From Bacillus sp. BP-3 (GTDB taxonomy: Bacteria; Bacillota; Bacilli; Bacillales; Bacillaceae_G): a DNA stretch of 64,000 bases. The first letter of the stretch is position 1. Each line of letters begins with the position of its first letter. Under the pieces are notes generated by a model. It saw only the letters and a program-made list of their open reading frames with translations, ran no database searches and was not told the DNA's origin. Made by a program: the position numbers and the translations under genes. Location of the stretch: NCBI RefSeq assembly GCF_028401955.1, contig NZ_JAQOTJ010000008.1:124001-188000 (forward strand). The letters are read 5' to 3'. Below, piece by piece: positions 8,378 to 16,412 of this stretch.

Positions 8378-8734
8378 TTGAATAGAAAAAAAGAATTAAA
8401 ACAACTGTATAAAGAAACAGAAATAGAAGGAGGGATTTATTGTATTAGAAATATAAAGAACGAAAAAGTGTATGTAGAGAGTACAAGAAATTTCAAAACG
8501 ATGAGTGGAAGACGGCTTTTACTTAATATGGGTTCTCATACGAATAAGGCATTGCAAGATGATTGGAAGGAATACGGGGCAGATGTTTTTGAATTTGAAA
8601 TATTAGAAGTGCTGAAAAAGAAAGAAACGGGATATTTTAATGAAAAAGAAGAATTAAAGAAACTAGAAGAGAAGTGGTTAGAGAAATTGCAGCCGTTTGG
8701 AGAGCGAGGATATAATCGCGACATTTCTCAATAA
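8378..8734 (+). CDS. GIY-YIG nuclease-fold protein
   Basis: A 118-residue protein with a single GIY-YIG domain: GGIYCI (a GIY variant), then KVYVEST in the YIG position, and a distal Glu/Asn-rich part ending in GYN. The second motif lacks the canonical YIG, and the catalytic Arg equivalent is uncertain (K/R-rich NFKTMSGRR), so nuclease activity is not assured. I chose the TTG at 8378 because GGAG-AAAGGAAA lies just upstream; the ATG six codons earlier has no site. It stands immediately 3' of a dispersed repeat, which may or may not be meaningful. Confidence 0.72.
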   Translation: MNRKKELKQLYKETEIEGGIYCIRNIKNEKVYVESTRNFKTMSGRRLLLNMGSHTNKALQDDWKEYGADVFEFEILEVLKKKETGYFNEKEELKKLEEKWLEKLQPFGERGYNRDISQ

Positions 8735-8749
8735 AAGGGGTTATGAAAC

Positions 8750-10126
8750 TTGAAAATAACTGAAGAAGGAACAGAAAATAAACCGATATGGCGTTCTATG
8801 GCCATGTTTCTTATTCCTTTATTGTTAAGTAATGTATTGCAGTCACTTGGACAGTTGTTTGGTATGGTAGTAGTAGGGCGGTGGCTTGGCATTAATGAAT
8901 TAGCTGCTATTTCCGCTTTCTTTCCATTGTTTTTTCTACTCATTTCATTTGTAATTGGGATTGGTTCTGGTAGCTCAATTTTAATTGGTCAGGCTTTTGG
9001 GGCTCGTAATGAAGACCGCTTAAAGGCCATTATTGGTACAACGTTGACATTTACGTTCGTACTTGGAGCAATATTAGCGGTAGTGGGTAGTATGTTTGCA
9101 ATGGATATTATGCGACTAGTCGGTACACCGGAAAATATTATTGATATAAGTGTTCATTATGCACGAATTTTATTTATTTCCATGCCAGTGCTATTTTTGT
9201 ATTTTGCATATACAACATTTATGCGTGGAGCAGGGGATTCAAAAACACCATTTTATTTTTTAATTGTGAGTACAGGACTAAATATGGCATTCTTACCTAT
9301 TCTTATATTTGGGTGGCTCGGCCTGCCGAAACTCGGTGTGTATGGCGCAGCATATGCTTCTGTTATATCAACAATTGTTACATTTATAATTCTGTTAGTT
9401 TATTTAAGAAAAACGAAACATCCATTGCAATTTGATGCAACGGTTCGAAAGTATCTTCGCATGGATGGGGAGCTGTTAAAATTATTATTACGTCTTGGCA
9501 TTCCAGCAAGTATTAATATGATACTTGTTTCATTATCAGAGATTGCCGTTATTTCCTTTGTAAATCGCTTTGGATCAGATGCAACTGCAGCATACGGAGT
9601 AGTAAACCAAGTAGCAAGTTATGTACAGATGCCAGCAGTGAGCCTTGGGATTACTGTTTCCATATTTGCAGCGCAGTCCATTGGCGCAAATCAATTTGAT
9701 CGCCTGCAAAAAGTAATCCGGGCAGGACTTGTTATGAACTATGTAATTGGTGGAATATTAATCTCATTTATTTATTTGTTCTCAAAAGAAATTTTAGCAC
9801 TCTTTTTAACGAGTCAGAATACGATTGATATTGCACATAGTCTCATTATGATTACGTTATGGAGTTACTTGATTTTCGGTCATGCGCAAGTTATTGGGGC
9901 AACAATGAGAGCGAGCGGAACTGTATTGTGGCCGACTATTTTTGCAGTAATAGCGATTTGGCTTGTGGAAGTTCCAGTTGCTTATTTCCTGTCATATCAT
10001 ACGAGTCTTGGGATAAAAGGAATATGGGTTGGATATCCAGCTGCGTTTATTGTGAGTTTACTTTTGCAATATGGATATTATAGGTTGTCATGGAAGAAGA
10101 AGCGAATTACGCGTCTTATAAATTAG
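8750..10126 (+). CDS. MATE family multidrug/cation antiporter
   Basis: The 458-residue protein has about 12 transmembrane helices in two similar halves. It shows MATE hallmarks such as PLLLSNVLQSLGQLFGMVVVGRWLG at the N-terminus, TFMRGAGDSKTP near 155-167 and the second-half equivalent GATMRASG near 380. MATE proteins export drugs or metabolites using Na+ or H+ gradients. The TTG start is forced: the ATG just upstream runs into a stop in its own frame, and AAAGGGG is well placed for the TTG. It begins 15 bp after the GIY-YIG gene and may be co-transcribed. A terminator follows at 10147. Confidence 0.9.
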   Translation: MKITEEGTENKPIWRSMAMFLIPLLLSNVLQSLGQLFGMVVVGRWLGINELAAISAFFPLFFLLISFVIGIGSGSSILIGQAFGARNEDRLKAIIGTTLTFTFVLGAILAVVGSMFAMDIMRLVGTPENIIDISVHYARILFISMPVLFLYFAYTTFMRGAGDSKTPFYFLIVSTGLNMAFLPILIFGWLGLPKLGVYGAAYASVISTIVTFIILLVYLRKTKHPLQFDATVRKYLRMDGELLKLLLRLGIPASINMILVSLSEIAVISFVNRFGSDATAAYGVVNQVASYVQMPAVSLGITVSIFAAQSIGANQFDRLQKVIRAGLVMNYVIGGILISFIYLFSKEILALFLTSQNTIDIAHSLIMITLWSYLIFGHAQVIGATMRASGTVLWPTIFAVIAIWLVEVPVAYFLSYHTSLGIKGIWVGYPAAFIVSLLLQYGYYRLSWKKKRITRLIN

Positions 10127-10146
10127 AATTAATTGCGTAAATAAGG

Positions 10147-10184
10147 AATCCCCTTTAGATAAGCGATCTGAAGGGGATTTTTGT
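10147..10184 (+). terminator. Terminator after the MATE gene
   Basis: AATCCCCTT pairs with AAGGGGATT, extended by an imperfect TAGAT/GATCTG region, followed by TTTTTG. Confidence 0.8.
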
Positions 10185-10280
10185 AGTTCTAGATAAAGAA
10201 TAAATGCCACTAATTCATATATAAAATCATTACATGTTATTATAAAAAGACAGAATATTCTTTAATGGGGAGGGATTAAT

Positions 10281-11144
10281 TTGCTTGGGGAATTAGAACT
10301 AGTCATTGATGCGAAGGCTACTCTTGGAGAAGGGCCTTGTTGGGATAGTAAAAAGAAGCTATTGTATTGGGTTGATATTTTGGAGAAGAAGGTTCATATC
10401 TATAATTCTATTACAAAAGAAAGCAAGGGAATTTTTCTTGGACAAATGGTAGGATCAGTGGCTCCGAGTGAATGTGGTGAAATGATTCTTGCGCTAGAAA
10501 ATGGTTTTTATTTCTTAAATCCAGATACGGAAGAACTGCGGACTATTTGTGACCCTGAAAGTCATTTGCCAGAAAATCGTTTTAATGATGGAAAATGTGA
10601 TCCGAGGGGGCGTTTTTGGGCGGGTACTACTGAAGGTGTTGGCATTGATGGTAAGGGAGCTCTTTACTGTTTAGATACCGATTTAACTGTAACAAAGAAA
10701 GTAGAACAGGTAAGTACTTCTAATGGATTAGCGTGGTCACCAGATCATAAGTATATGTATTTCATAGATACACCGACAAGAAAAGTAGTTCGTTTTGATT
10801 ATGATATTTACACAGGAAATATTGAAAATCCACAAGATGTTGTTGTCATACAAAAAGAAGAAGGACTTCCTGATGGAATCACAATTGACGAAGAAGGAAT
10901 GCTCTGGATCGCTCATTGGGGCGGTTCTAAAATATCGAGGTGGAATCCTTTGAATGGAGAGCGGCTGCTAAGTATTTCAATCCCGGCCAAATATGTAACT
11001 TCTTGCACTTTTGGCGGAAATGACTTAAAAGATTTATACATTACGACAGCCAAAATAGATACTACAGATGCAAGCGCTGGTGGAGTATTTCGAGTAAAAA
11101 CGAATATAAGAGGATGTCCTACATATCGGTTTAGTGGAAAATGA
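10281..11144 (+). CDS. SMP-30/gluconolactonase/LRE family protein
   Basis: The 287-residue six-bladed propeller hydrolase is recognised by LGEGPCWD (metal-ligand Glu near 17), the NDGKCDPRGRFWAGT block (Asn near 100), SNGLAWSPD (Asn near 150) and PDGITIDEEG (Asp near 200). Together these form the divalent metal site of SMP-30-like lactonases. The usual reaction is hydrolysis of sugar lactones; the exact substrate cannot be read from sequence. Length and start (TTG after GGGGAGGGA) fit the family. It stands alone between two terminators. Confidence 0.85.
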   Translation: MLGELELVIDAKATLGEGPCWDSKKKLLYWVDILEKKVHIYNSITKESKGIFLGQMVGSVAPSECGEMILALENGFYFLNPDTEELRTICDPESHLPENRFNDGKCDPRGRFWAGTTEGVGIDGKGALYCLDTDLTVTKKVEQVSTSNGLAWSPDHKYMYFIDTPTRKVVRFDYDIYTGNIENPQDVVVIQKEEGLPDGITIDEEGMLWIAHWGGSKISRWNPLNGERLLSISIPAKYVTSCTFGGNDLKDLYITTAKIDTTDASAGGVFRVKTNIRGCPTYRFSGK

Positions 11145-11171
11145 ATTCTTTTTTCTAAGTTATGGTAAATC

Positions 11172-11294
11172 AAATTCGTAGATATTGCAGGATTTAAATC
11201 CGAATTATTAGTACTTAGTGGTATTCCCGAATAGGAAGATAACGTATTATTGAATCCTGATATACATGTGCTAGAAGGAACTTTTATCGGATGA
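11172..11294 (+). pseudogene. Possible decayed coding remnant
   Basis: One frame reads about 20 protein-like residues (KFVDIAGFKSELLVLSGIPE), one stop, then EDNVLLNPDIHVLEGTFIG and a second stop. The composition looks coding-derived, but I cannot name the parent family. Confidence 0.2.
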
Positions 11295-11296
11295 TA

Positions 11297-11333
11297 AAAA
11301 GGAGTTGACCTTTATTTGTCAACTCCCCTTTAT
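11297..11333. terminator. Bidirectional terminator between convergent genes
   Basis: AAAGGAGTTGAC pairs with GTCAACTCCCCTTT around an 8-base loop, with A- and T-rich flanks. It separates the SMP-30 gene from the minus-strand EamA gene. Confidence 0.8.
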
Positions 11334-11378
11334 ATTGTAAAGAATGATGATACGATATAGTCAATATAAGATAAAACG

Positions 11379-12299
11379 TTATTTGTTGCTAATACCTTTA
11401 TTTTTAGAAAGTAGTATCCTTTTCTCTTTAGAAGATAAGTAGACGCCAATTCCAATTAAACAGGCTCCTAAAATGAAAGTGATGCCTAAACTTTCATCAA
11501 GTAATAAAAAGCCTAACAAGCTACCAACTATAGGTTGAAGGAAAAAGAAGAGAGAACCAGTACTAGCATCTAGATATTCAAAGCCCTTGTTCCAAAAATA
11601 AAAGGCTACTGCAGTTGAGATAATCCCTAAGTACAATACTCCTAACCAAATCCATACGTCTTTTGGTAAATCAGTAGGCGTAACTGCTTGCTCCCAAATT
11701 ACAATAGGAATAGTAAAAATTACACCAAACAAATTAGACCAAGTAGTAACTGTAAGAGAAGAATATCTTTGTGTTTGTACTTTACTTAGTACTGTATAAA
11801 TAGCCCAAGTAATAGCAGCACCGAAGAGTATAATATTTCCTAGATACATACTTTCAGTTTGATTATTGGTGGATGGAAGACCGATAACACAAAGTACTCC
11901 AATCGTTGCAAGAATAAGTGCGGTTATTTTATTTATTTGCAATTTTTCTTTTAAAATATAGAAAGCAAAGATAGAAATAAGTGCTGGAGAAGCAGCTGTA
12001 ATCAAAGATCCCATTGCGGCACTAGATAGGTTTGTCCCAACAAATTGCATTCCAATAGAACCGGTATATCCAACTAAACCAATCATAGCCATTTTAAAAA
12101 CATCTTGTCGGTGAATTTTCCATAACCCTTTCCACCAAGTTATGGATCCTAAAACAAATAAACTAATAATAAAACGAATTTCTAATAATAGCCAAGGTTG
12201 AATATATCCTAAAACAATTTTACTAATTACATACATTCCGCCCCAAATAGCAGCAGCCATCGATAGGGCTAACGAGCCTTTTAAAAAGTTCCTATTCAT
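11379..12299 (-). CDS. EamA/DMT family transporter
   Basis: A 306-residue membrane protein with ten predicted helices built from two EamA repeats, the usual architecture of drug/metabolite transporters. It has GGMYVISKIVLG near the N-terminus and the second repeat (AITWAIYTVLSKVQTQRYS) around 175. A short basic tail follows. I place the start at the ATG at 12299 (MNRNFLKG), with another ATG two codons upstream as alternative; longer versions would run into the upstream methyltransferase gene. The 20-bp gap suggests an operon with that gene. The substrate is unknown. Confidence 0.85.
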   Translation of the reverse strand: MNRNFLKGSLALSMAAAIWGGMYVISKIVLGYIQPWLLLEIRFIISLFVLGSITWWKGLWKIHRQDVFKMAMIGLVGYTGSIGMQFVGTNLSSAAMGSLITAASPALISIFAFYILKEKLQINKITALILATIGVLCVIGLPSTNNQTESMYLGNIILFGAAITWAIYTVLSKVQTQRYSSLTVTTWSNLFGVIFTIPIVIWEQAVTPTDLPKDVWIWLGVLYLGIISTAVAFYFWNKGFEYLDASTGSLFFFLQPIVGSLLGFLLLDESLGITFILGACLIGIGVYLSSKEKRILLSKNKGISNK

Positions 12300-12318
12300 A
12301 TACATACCATCTTTTCGT

Positions 12319-13038
12319 TTATTTATATCCAATAGCAAGATACATTTGACCGACTTTGTTATGAATTCTACTATAAATATGCTCTTGGATGTCTATAAAT
12401 GCATCAAATTCATTATCTGGCTGAAAAGAAGCCATCTGTTCATCTGAAAATGGAATGATATTTTGAATTTTAGCATAGGGAAATATTGAATCTATTAATC
12501 CTTTAAATTCTTTAGCAGCCATACTATTATTCTTTAATTTAACTTTTTCTTGTGCGTTATAAAATGATAAAAATTCAGTGAAAGAACAATCAGGGTCCCA
12601 AGATGAAATAATAACAAAACCTCTTGGTTTTAAAATATATTTAACTTTTTTAAGAAAACCCTCATACTGATCTTGGTTCATATGACAAATAGTACCCATC
12701 ATACACGTAATTAAATCAAATGAATTTTCAGGGAAATCAAGCTCTGTTGCATCCATTTTAAATAGATTAACTCTATCCGAAACTCTTTCTTTCATAACAT
12801 TATTAGACGCGATTGTCAGAGCTTCTTCGGAAATATCTATTCCAGTAACCTCATATTTCTTTTTAGCAAATAAAATTGGATATCTTCCCGTTGCGGTGCC
12901 GATATCTAAAATTTGTGAAATATTTGGATTTTCATTTACAATTTTTAAAACACTTTGTAGTTCTAAATGTTTTTTTACCTCATCAGCGTTAGGTAACTGC
13001 ATATATGTTTCATATCTTTTTTCATCATATTTAATCAT
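12319..13038 (-). CDS. Class I SAM-dependent methyltransferase
   Basis: The 239-residue protein has motif I ILDIGTATGRYP near residue 45, an acidic motif II (VTGIDISEEAL), DLITCMMGTICHM and a PRGFVIISSWDP segment, the Rossmann-type methyltransferase core. The acceptor is not predictable. The start at 13038 (MIKYDEKRYE) is preceded by AGAGGGGAT; the longer frame upstream lacks a site. It lies just upstream of the EamA exporter gene in the same direction, so both may serve one small molecule, but that is inference. Confidence 0.82.
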   Translation of the reverse strand: MIKYDEKRYETYMQLPNADEVKKHLELQSVLKIVNENPNISQILDIGTATGRYPILFAKKKYEVTGIDISEEALTIASNNVMKERVSDRVNLFKMDATELDFPENSFDLITCMMGTICHMNQDQYEGFLKKVKYILKPRGFVIISSWDPDCSFTEFLSFYNAQEKVKLKNNSMAAKEFKGLIDSIFPYAKIQNIIPFSDEQMASFQPDNEFDAFIDIQEHIYSRIHNKVGQMYLAIGYK

Positions 13039-13223
13039 GTTTATCCCCTCTTTTTTTATTGTAATAAAATCCATTTATAGAATTATATTACAATAAGTGC
13101 GCCGTGTTTTTAAAGGAATAAAAACTTTCTCAAGTGAACGATTAATGTAATAGAAAGAAATAATGTAAGAGAGTCATCTAAGAGGGGATTACACATATAA
13201 AAACCCTTATGGAGGAATTGAAA

Positions 13224-13376
13224 ATGAAAAATGTACGAATTCAAAAAATTAAAATAGCTGAAGCGAGAATAGCTTTATATAAAAAGTCAGGGTTCGAAAT
13301 TGAAGGAATAAAACGTCATTCTCTTATCATTGGGAATGAATTTATTAATGAATATTATATGTCGAAAATAATTTAA
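13224..13376 (+). pseudogene. C-terminal fragment of a GNAT acetyltransferase
   Basis: A 50-residue frame with GGAGGAATTGAAA before its ATG reads ...ALYKKSGFEIEGIKRHS... then INEYYMSKII. This is the classic last helix and strand of an N-acetyltransferase (LY-x-K-x-GFE-x-EG). The acetyl-CoA binding core is missing, so it is a deletion remnant, although the short frame could still be translated. Confidence 0.55.
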
Positions 13377-13404
13377 ACCCTATAGCTTACCTATAGGGTT
13401 TTGA
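13376..13404. terminator. Bidirectional terminator
   Basis: AACCCTATAG and CTATAGGGTT pair around a 5-base loop and TTTT follows. It lies between the GNAT remnant and the convergent DUF1697 gene. Confidence 0.75.
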
Positions 13405-13413
13405 TCATACAAT

Positions 13414-13965
13414 TCAAACAAGTTTACCTTGCATTGCTTTTGCTAACGCCACAACTTTGTTGATTGTATTCCAGTTACGCGTTGTTGCTGTATTGCCAAG
13501 ACTTTGCATATTTTTTGCCAACTTGGAATCTAAGATGCTTTGCCGAAACAAGAAGTAAATTACACGTCGATCGATATGGTATTCATCGTTATTACGTTCG
13601 CTGCTTGCCAATCGATCGACTATCTTCTGCGGCGGCGCTTCTGTCAATATTGAAATATGAATGCTTTCTCCTTCAGCTAAAGGGACATCTGCATATGGGC
13701 ATTCTGCAATGATTCGCTCCAGTTCATCAGCTGTTCTTAAGATAACGGTGACTGAAATGCCAAAATTGGTTCTGATTGCATCCTCGATTCGGAGGCGTAG
13801 CTGCTCTTTGCTTTCATCCGATTTGAAAAGGACATTGCCAGTTTGAATATACGTTTGCACTTGGCTAAGGCCTAGTGTTTCGAAGGTACTTCTTAGTTCA
13901 GCCATCTTAATTTTGTTATGTCCACTTACGTTAATACCTCGTAATAACGCGATATAAATTACCAT
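13414..13965 (-). CDS. DUF1697 domain-containing protein
   Basis: The 183-residue protein begins with the typical DUF1697 opening (YIALLRGINVSGHNKIKM) and continues with LGLSQVQTYIQTGNVLF, which together cover the conserved core of this family. The C-terminal NWNTINKV motif is also characteristic. The biochemical role of DUF1697 is not established. It is a single gene, convergent with the GNAT remnant. Its GC content looks somewhat higher than its neighbours (the middle has several GC-rich codons), which could hint at a different history, though this is an impression. Confidence 0.82.
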   Translation of the reverse strand: MVIYIALLRGINVSGHNKIKMAELRSTFETLGLSQVQTYIQTGNVLFKSDESKEQLRLRIEDAIRTNFGISVTVILRTADELERIIAECPYADVPLAEGESIHISILTEAPPQKIVDRLASSERNNDEYHIDRRVIYFLFRQSILDSKLAKNMQSLGNTATTRNWNTINKVVALAKAMQGKLV

Positions 13966-14244
13966 CTAGTCACCTTCAGTCATTTTATGTTTTAAGTTGT
14001 AATTAACAAATTCGTTGATTTAGGGAAGGACTCCTTTTTTTCGCAAAAAAATAGTAGTTTTATATTCCAAAATTTTCTTATCATATGCTGTCTGGTTACA
14101 CTATCTTTGAAGTAAGAGGATTCACTCACAATTATGTTAAACTAAGAATAGAATTCTTAAGATTCGGAAATGTTTTGCAATTACTGTCTGAACAGCGAAA
14201 TTTAAATAAGTTATAACATTTATATACAGAAAGGAGGACTAGGA

Positions 14245-15507
14245 TTGACCCTTAAAAAAGAAACAAGGTTCAACTCATCGTTGCAAACGAAAGGAAATAA
14301 GTGGTTATCAAAAGTTACACATTTACCTAGTTCCTATATGGTTTTTGTTTCTAGTATACTCATTTCTCGGCTCGGTGACGCTCTTTATACGTTTGCGATT
14401 CCTTGGATTGCTTATGAGTTGACTGGTTCGGCAGTAGTTATGAGTTCGCTTTTTGCTACTAGTGTATTACCTATTGTTTTATTTGGTCCTATCGTTGGTG
14501 TAATGGTAGACCGCTGGAATCGACGAAGGTTGATGTGGATAGCTGATTTAGGAAGTATGTTCTTGGTTGGACTAATTCCAATCCTCCATTTTTTGGAGGT
14601 GCTCCAAATCTGGCATCTATACGTTATTTCTTTTATTCTAGCTGTCTTATCCATGTTATTTGATGTAGTTACTGTTACAGCAATTCCGTTTATTGCAGAT
14701 CAAAAGTTAATAAAAGCGAACTCGGCATATCAAATGGTTAATCAAATTGCTAGTTTAGTAGGTCCAACATTAGCAGGTATGATAATCGCCATAATTGGAG
14801 GGTTTAACGCGCTTTGGTTAAATGTCTTTTCCTTTGCAGCTACTGTAATCGCAGTATTACTCTTACCTGAATTAGGGAGAAATAAGGTCGGCGTTAAAGA
14901 AGGCAATGTATTACAAAGCATAGCGAGAGATCTAAAAGAGGGACTGAAATGGCTGACGAATAATCGCCTTAACCTTGCTTTATCTCTTCAAGCTTCGGTT
15001 GGTAACTTTGGTGCGAGTGCTGTACTGGGCGTGTTCATGTATTATTTGCTTTCAACATTACATCTATCCGCTGAGCAAAGCGGTTATAATTACACCTTAA
15101 TTGGAGTTGGGGGACTTATAGGAAGTATTATTGCAGTTCCACTCGAAAGGTACTTTCGGCGTGGAATTCTTATCCCTGTTCTTCTAGGTATAGGTGCAAT
15201 TGGGTTAACATATGCAATCTGGAGTAAATATTGGCTAGCACCCGGTATTGCTCTTGGTGTTGCGATGATTTGTAATATAGCTTGGAACACGATCGTAGCA
15301 TCAATCCGGCAAGAAACAGTGCCTACCGAAATACAGGGAAGGGTTCTAGGCTTCTCGCGAGTACTTACTCGTCTTGCGATGCCATTAGGAGCTTTAATAG
15401 GTGGGATAATCTCTAGCTATAATCCAGTTGCAGTGTTTGCATTGGCGTCAGCTGCAAAGATGGTGGAAGTTTTTATTGCGGTTATGAGTCCTATCCGTAA
15501 GTTATAA
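14245..15507 (+). CDS. MFS exporter (macrolide-efflux-like)
   Basis: The 420-residue protein has about 12 helices. The MFS loop 2-3 motif appears as GVMVDRWNRRRLMW (near 90-103), and FSRVLTRLAMPLGALIGG is a late conserved block of the EntS/MefA-like branch. Such proteins export macrolides, siderophores or other hydrophobic compounds. The TTG start follows a perfect AAGGAGG site. It has no partner gene in the same direction nearby, and no operator was recognised in the 280 bp upstream. Confidence 0.85.
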   Translation: MTLKKETRFNSSLQTKGNKWLSKVTHLPSSYMVFVSSILISRLGDALYTFAIPWIAYELTGSAVVMSSLFATSVLPIVLFGPIVGVMVDRWNRRRLMWIADLGSMFLVGLIPILHFLEVLQIWHLYVISFILAVLSMLFDVVTVTAIPFIADQKLIKANSAYQMVNQIASLVGPTLAGMIIAIIGGFNALWLNVFSFAATVIAVLLLPELGRNKVGVKEGNVLQSIARDLKEGLKWLTNNRLNLALSLQASVGNFGASAVLGVFMYYLLSTLHLSAEQSGYNYTLIGVGGLIGSIIAVPLERYFRRGILIPVLLGIGAIGLTYAIWSKYWLAPGIALGVAMICNIAWNTIVASIRQETVPTEIQGRVLGFSRVLTRLAMPLGALIGGIISSYNPVAVFALASAAKMVEVFIAVMSPIRKL

Positions 15508-15613
15508 GCTGAAGATTTCCTTATATTGGGTTGTGTTTACAAGGGAGTTCCTAAAAATTAGAGAAACTATGAAGAAGAAAAATGATTTATCATATGTATA
15601 AGGAGGGAATACA

Positions 15614-16036
15614 ATGGCAGCATTTTTTATCATTTTAGGTGCGAGCATACTTGTGTTCATCAGTCTCATTCATATGTACTGGGCATGTGGTGGATCATGG
15701 GGGAGTAAGGTTGTTCTTCCGATGAAAAAAGACAGCGGCGAATATGCTTTTGTTCCGCGAAAAATAGGGACTTTTGCAGTGGCACTTGCCATTTTATGTT
15801 TTGCTATGATTCTATTAGCACAAAGTGGATATTTGTCTTTTTGGAATCCAAGTCGCTACACAAGATGGGGATGTATCGTTTTAGCTGGGATTTTCTTGTT
15901 ACGTGCAGTCGGTGATATGAAATATGTTGGGTTTTTTAAAAAGGTAAAAGGGACAAAATTTTCAGTGTATGATACGTGGTTATATAGTCCGATTTGTTTA
16001 TATATCGCACTTACTTTTGTAGTGGTGGTTTGTTGA
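15614..16036 (+). CDS. DUF3995 integral membrane protein
   Basis: A 140-residue protein with four hydrophobic helices, starting AAFFIILGASILVFISLIH and containing the WACGGSWG motif near 25-32 plus RAVGDMKYVGFFKK, which I associate with DUF3995. Function is unknown. The AAGGAGG site and ATG are unambiguous. A terminator follows directly. Confidence 0.75.
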   Translation: MAAFFIILGASILVFISLIHMYWACGGSWGSKVVLPMKKDSGEYAFVPRKIGTFAVALAILCFAMILLAQSGYLSFWNPSRYTRWGCIVLAGIFLLRAVGDMKYVGFFKKVKGTKFSVYDTWLYSPICLYIALTFVVVVC

Positions 16037-16052
16037 TAGTAGTATGTGGAAG

Positions 16053-16086
16053 GAAACCTTTCATTAAGGGAAGGTTTCTTTTTTTG
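16053..16086 (+). terminator. Terminator after the DUF3995 gene
   Basis: GAAACCTT pairs with AAGGTTTC around a 10-base loop, followed by seven T. Confidence 0.85.
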
Positions 16087-16149
16087 TATTTTCTCTCTTT
16101 ACAATAAGAGTTTAGAAGAGTATATTAACAGTCAAATGGAAAATTTTAC

Positions 16150-16290
16150 AGACCAATATCGCTTAATCCAATAGGAGCGGGGGAACCAATTTTGTGCTTT
16201 GTCACTCGGGGTGAATCCTTTTTAGGTAGGGCTACTCTCAAGGTCCGAATCCGACAGCTAACCTCGTCAGCGTTTTGAGAGGGGGGACTT
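16150..16290 (+). promoter_or_regulatory. c-di-AMP riboswitch (ydaO/yuaA type)
   Basis: The stretch carries the ordered conserved blocks of the ydaO aptamer: ATCGCTTAATCCA, GGAGCGGGGGAACCA, GGGGTGAATCC, AGGTAGGGCTACTC, GGTCCGAATCCGACAGCTAACC and TCGTCAGCG. It is followed by a terminator and then kdpA. In this family c-di-AMP binding favours termination, lowering potassium uptake when the second messenger is high. A c-di-AMP riboswitch on kdp is known from Bacillus thuringiensis, which fits this assignment. Confidence 0.95.
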
Positions 16291-16298
16291 GTGTGTAA

Positions 16299-16332
16299 AA
16301 AACACTAGGTGCGGCCTAGTGTTTTCTTTTAT
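16299..16332 (+). terminator. Riboswitch expression-platform terminator
   Basis: A perfect 11-bp stem (AAAACACTAGG / CCTAGTGTTTT) with a 5-base loop, followed by CTTTTATT. It lies between the aptamer and the kdpA start. Confidence 0.9.
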
Positions 16333-16412
16333 TCTCTTTGTGGTAAATATTTACAAAAATTTTTCTATATTTAATGGAGAAAAATATAGAGATAACAGAG
16401 GAGAGGAAAAGA

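Noticed and set aside
8378-8734. Homing endonuclease or intron encoding the GIY-YIG protein
   Set aside because: No intron-like structure or split host gene is present; small solitary GIY-YIG proteins are common in this group.
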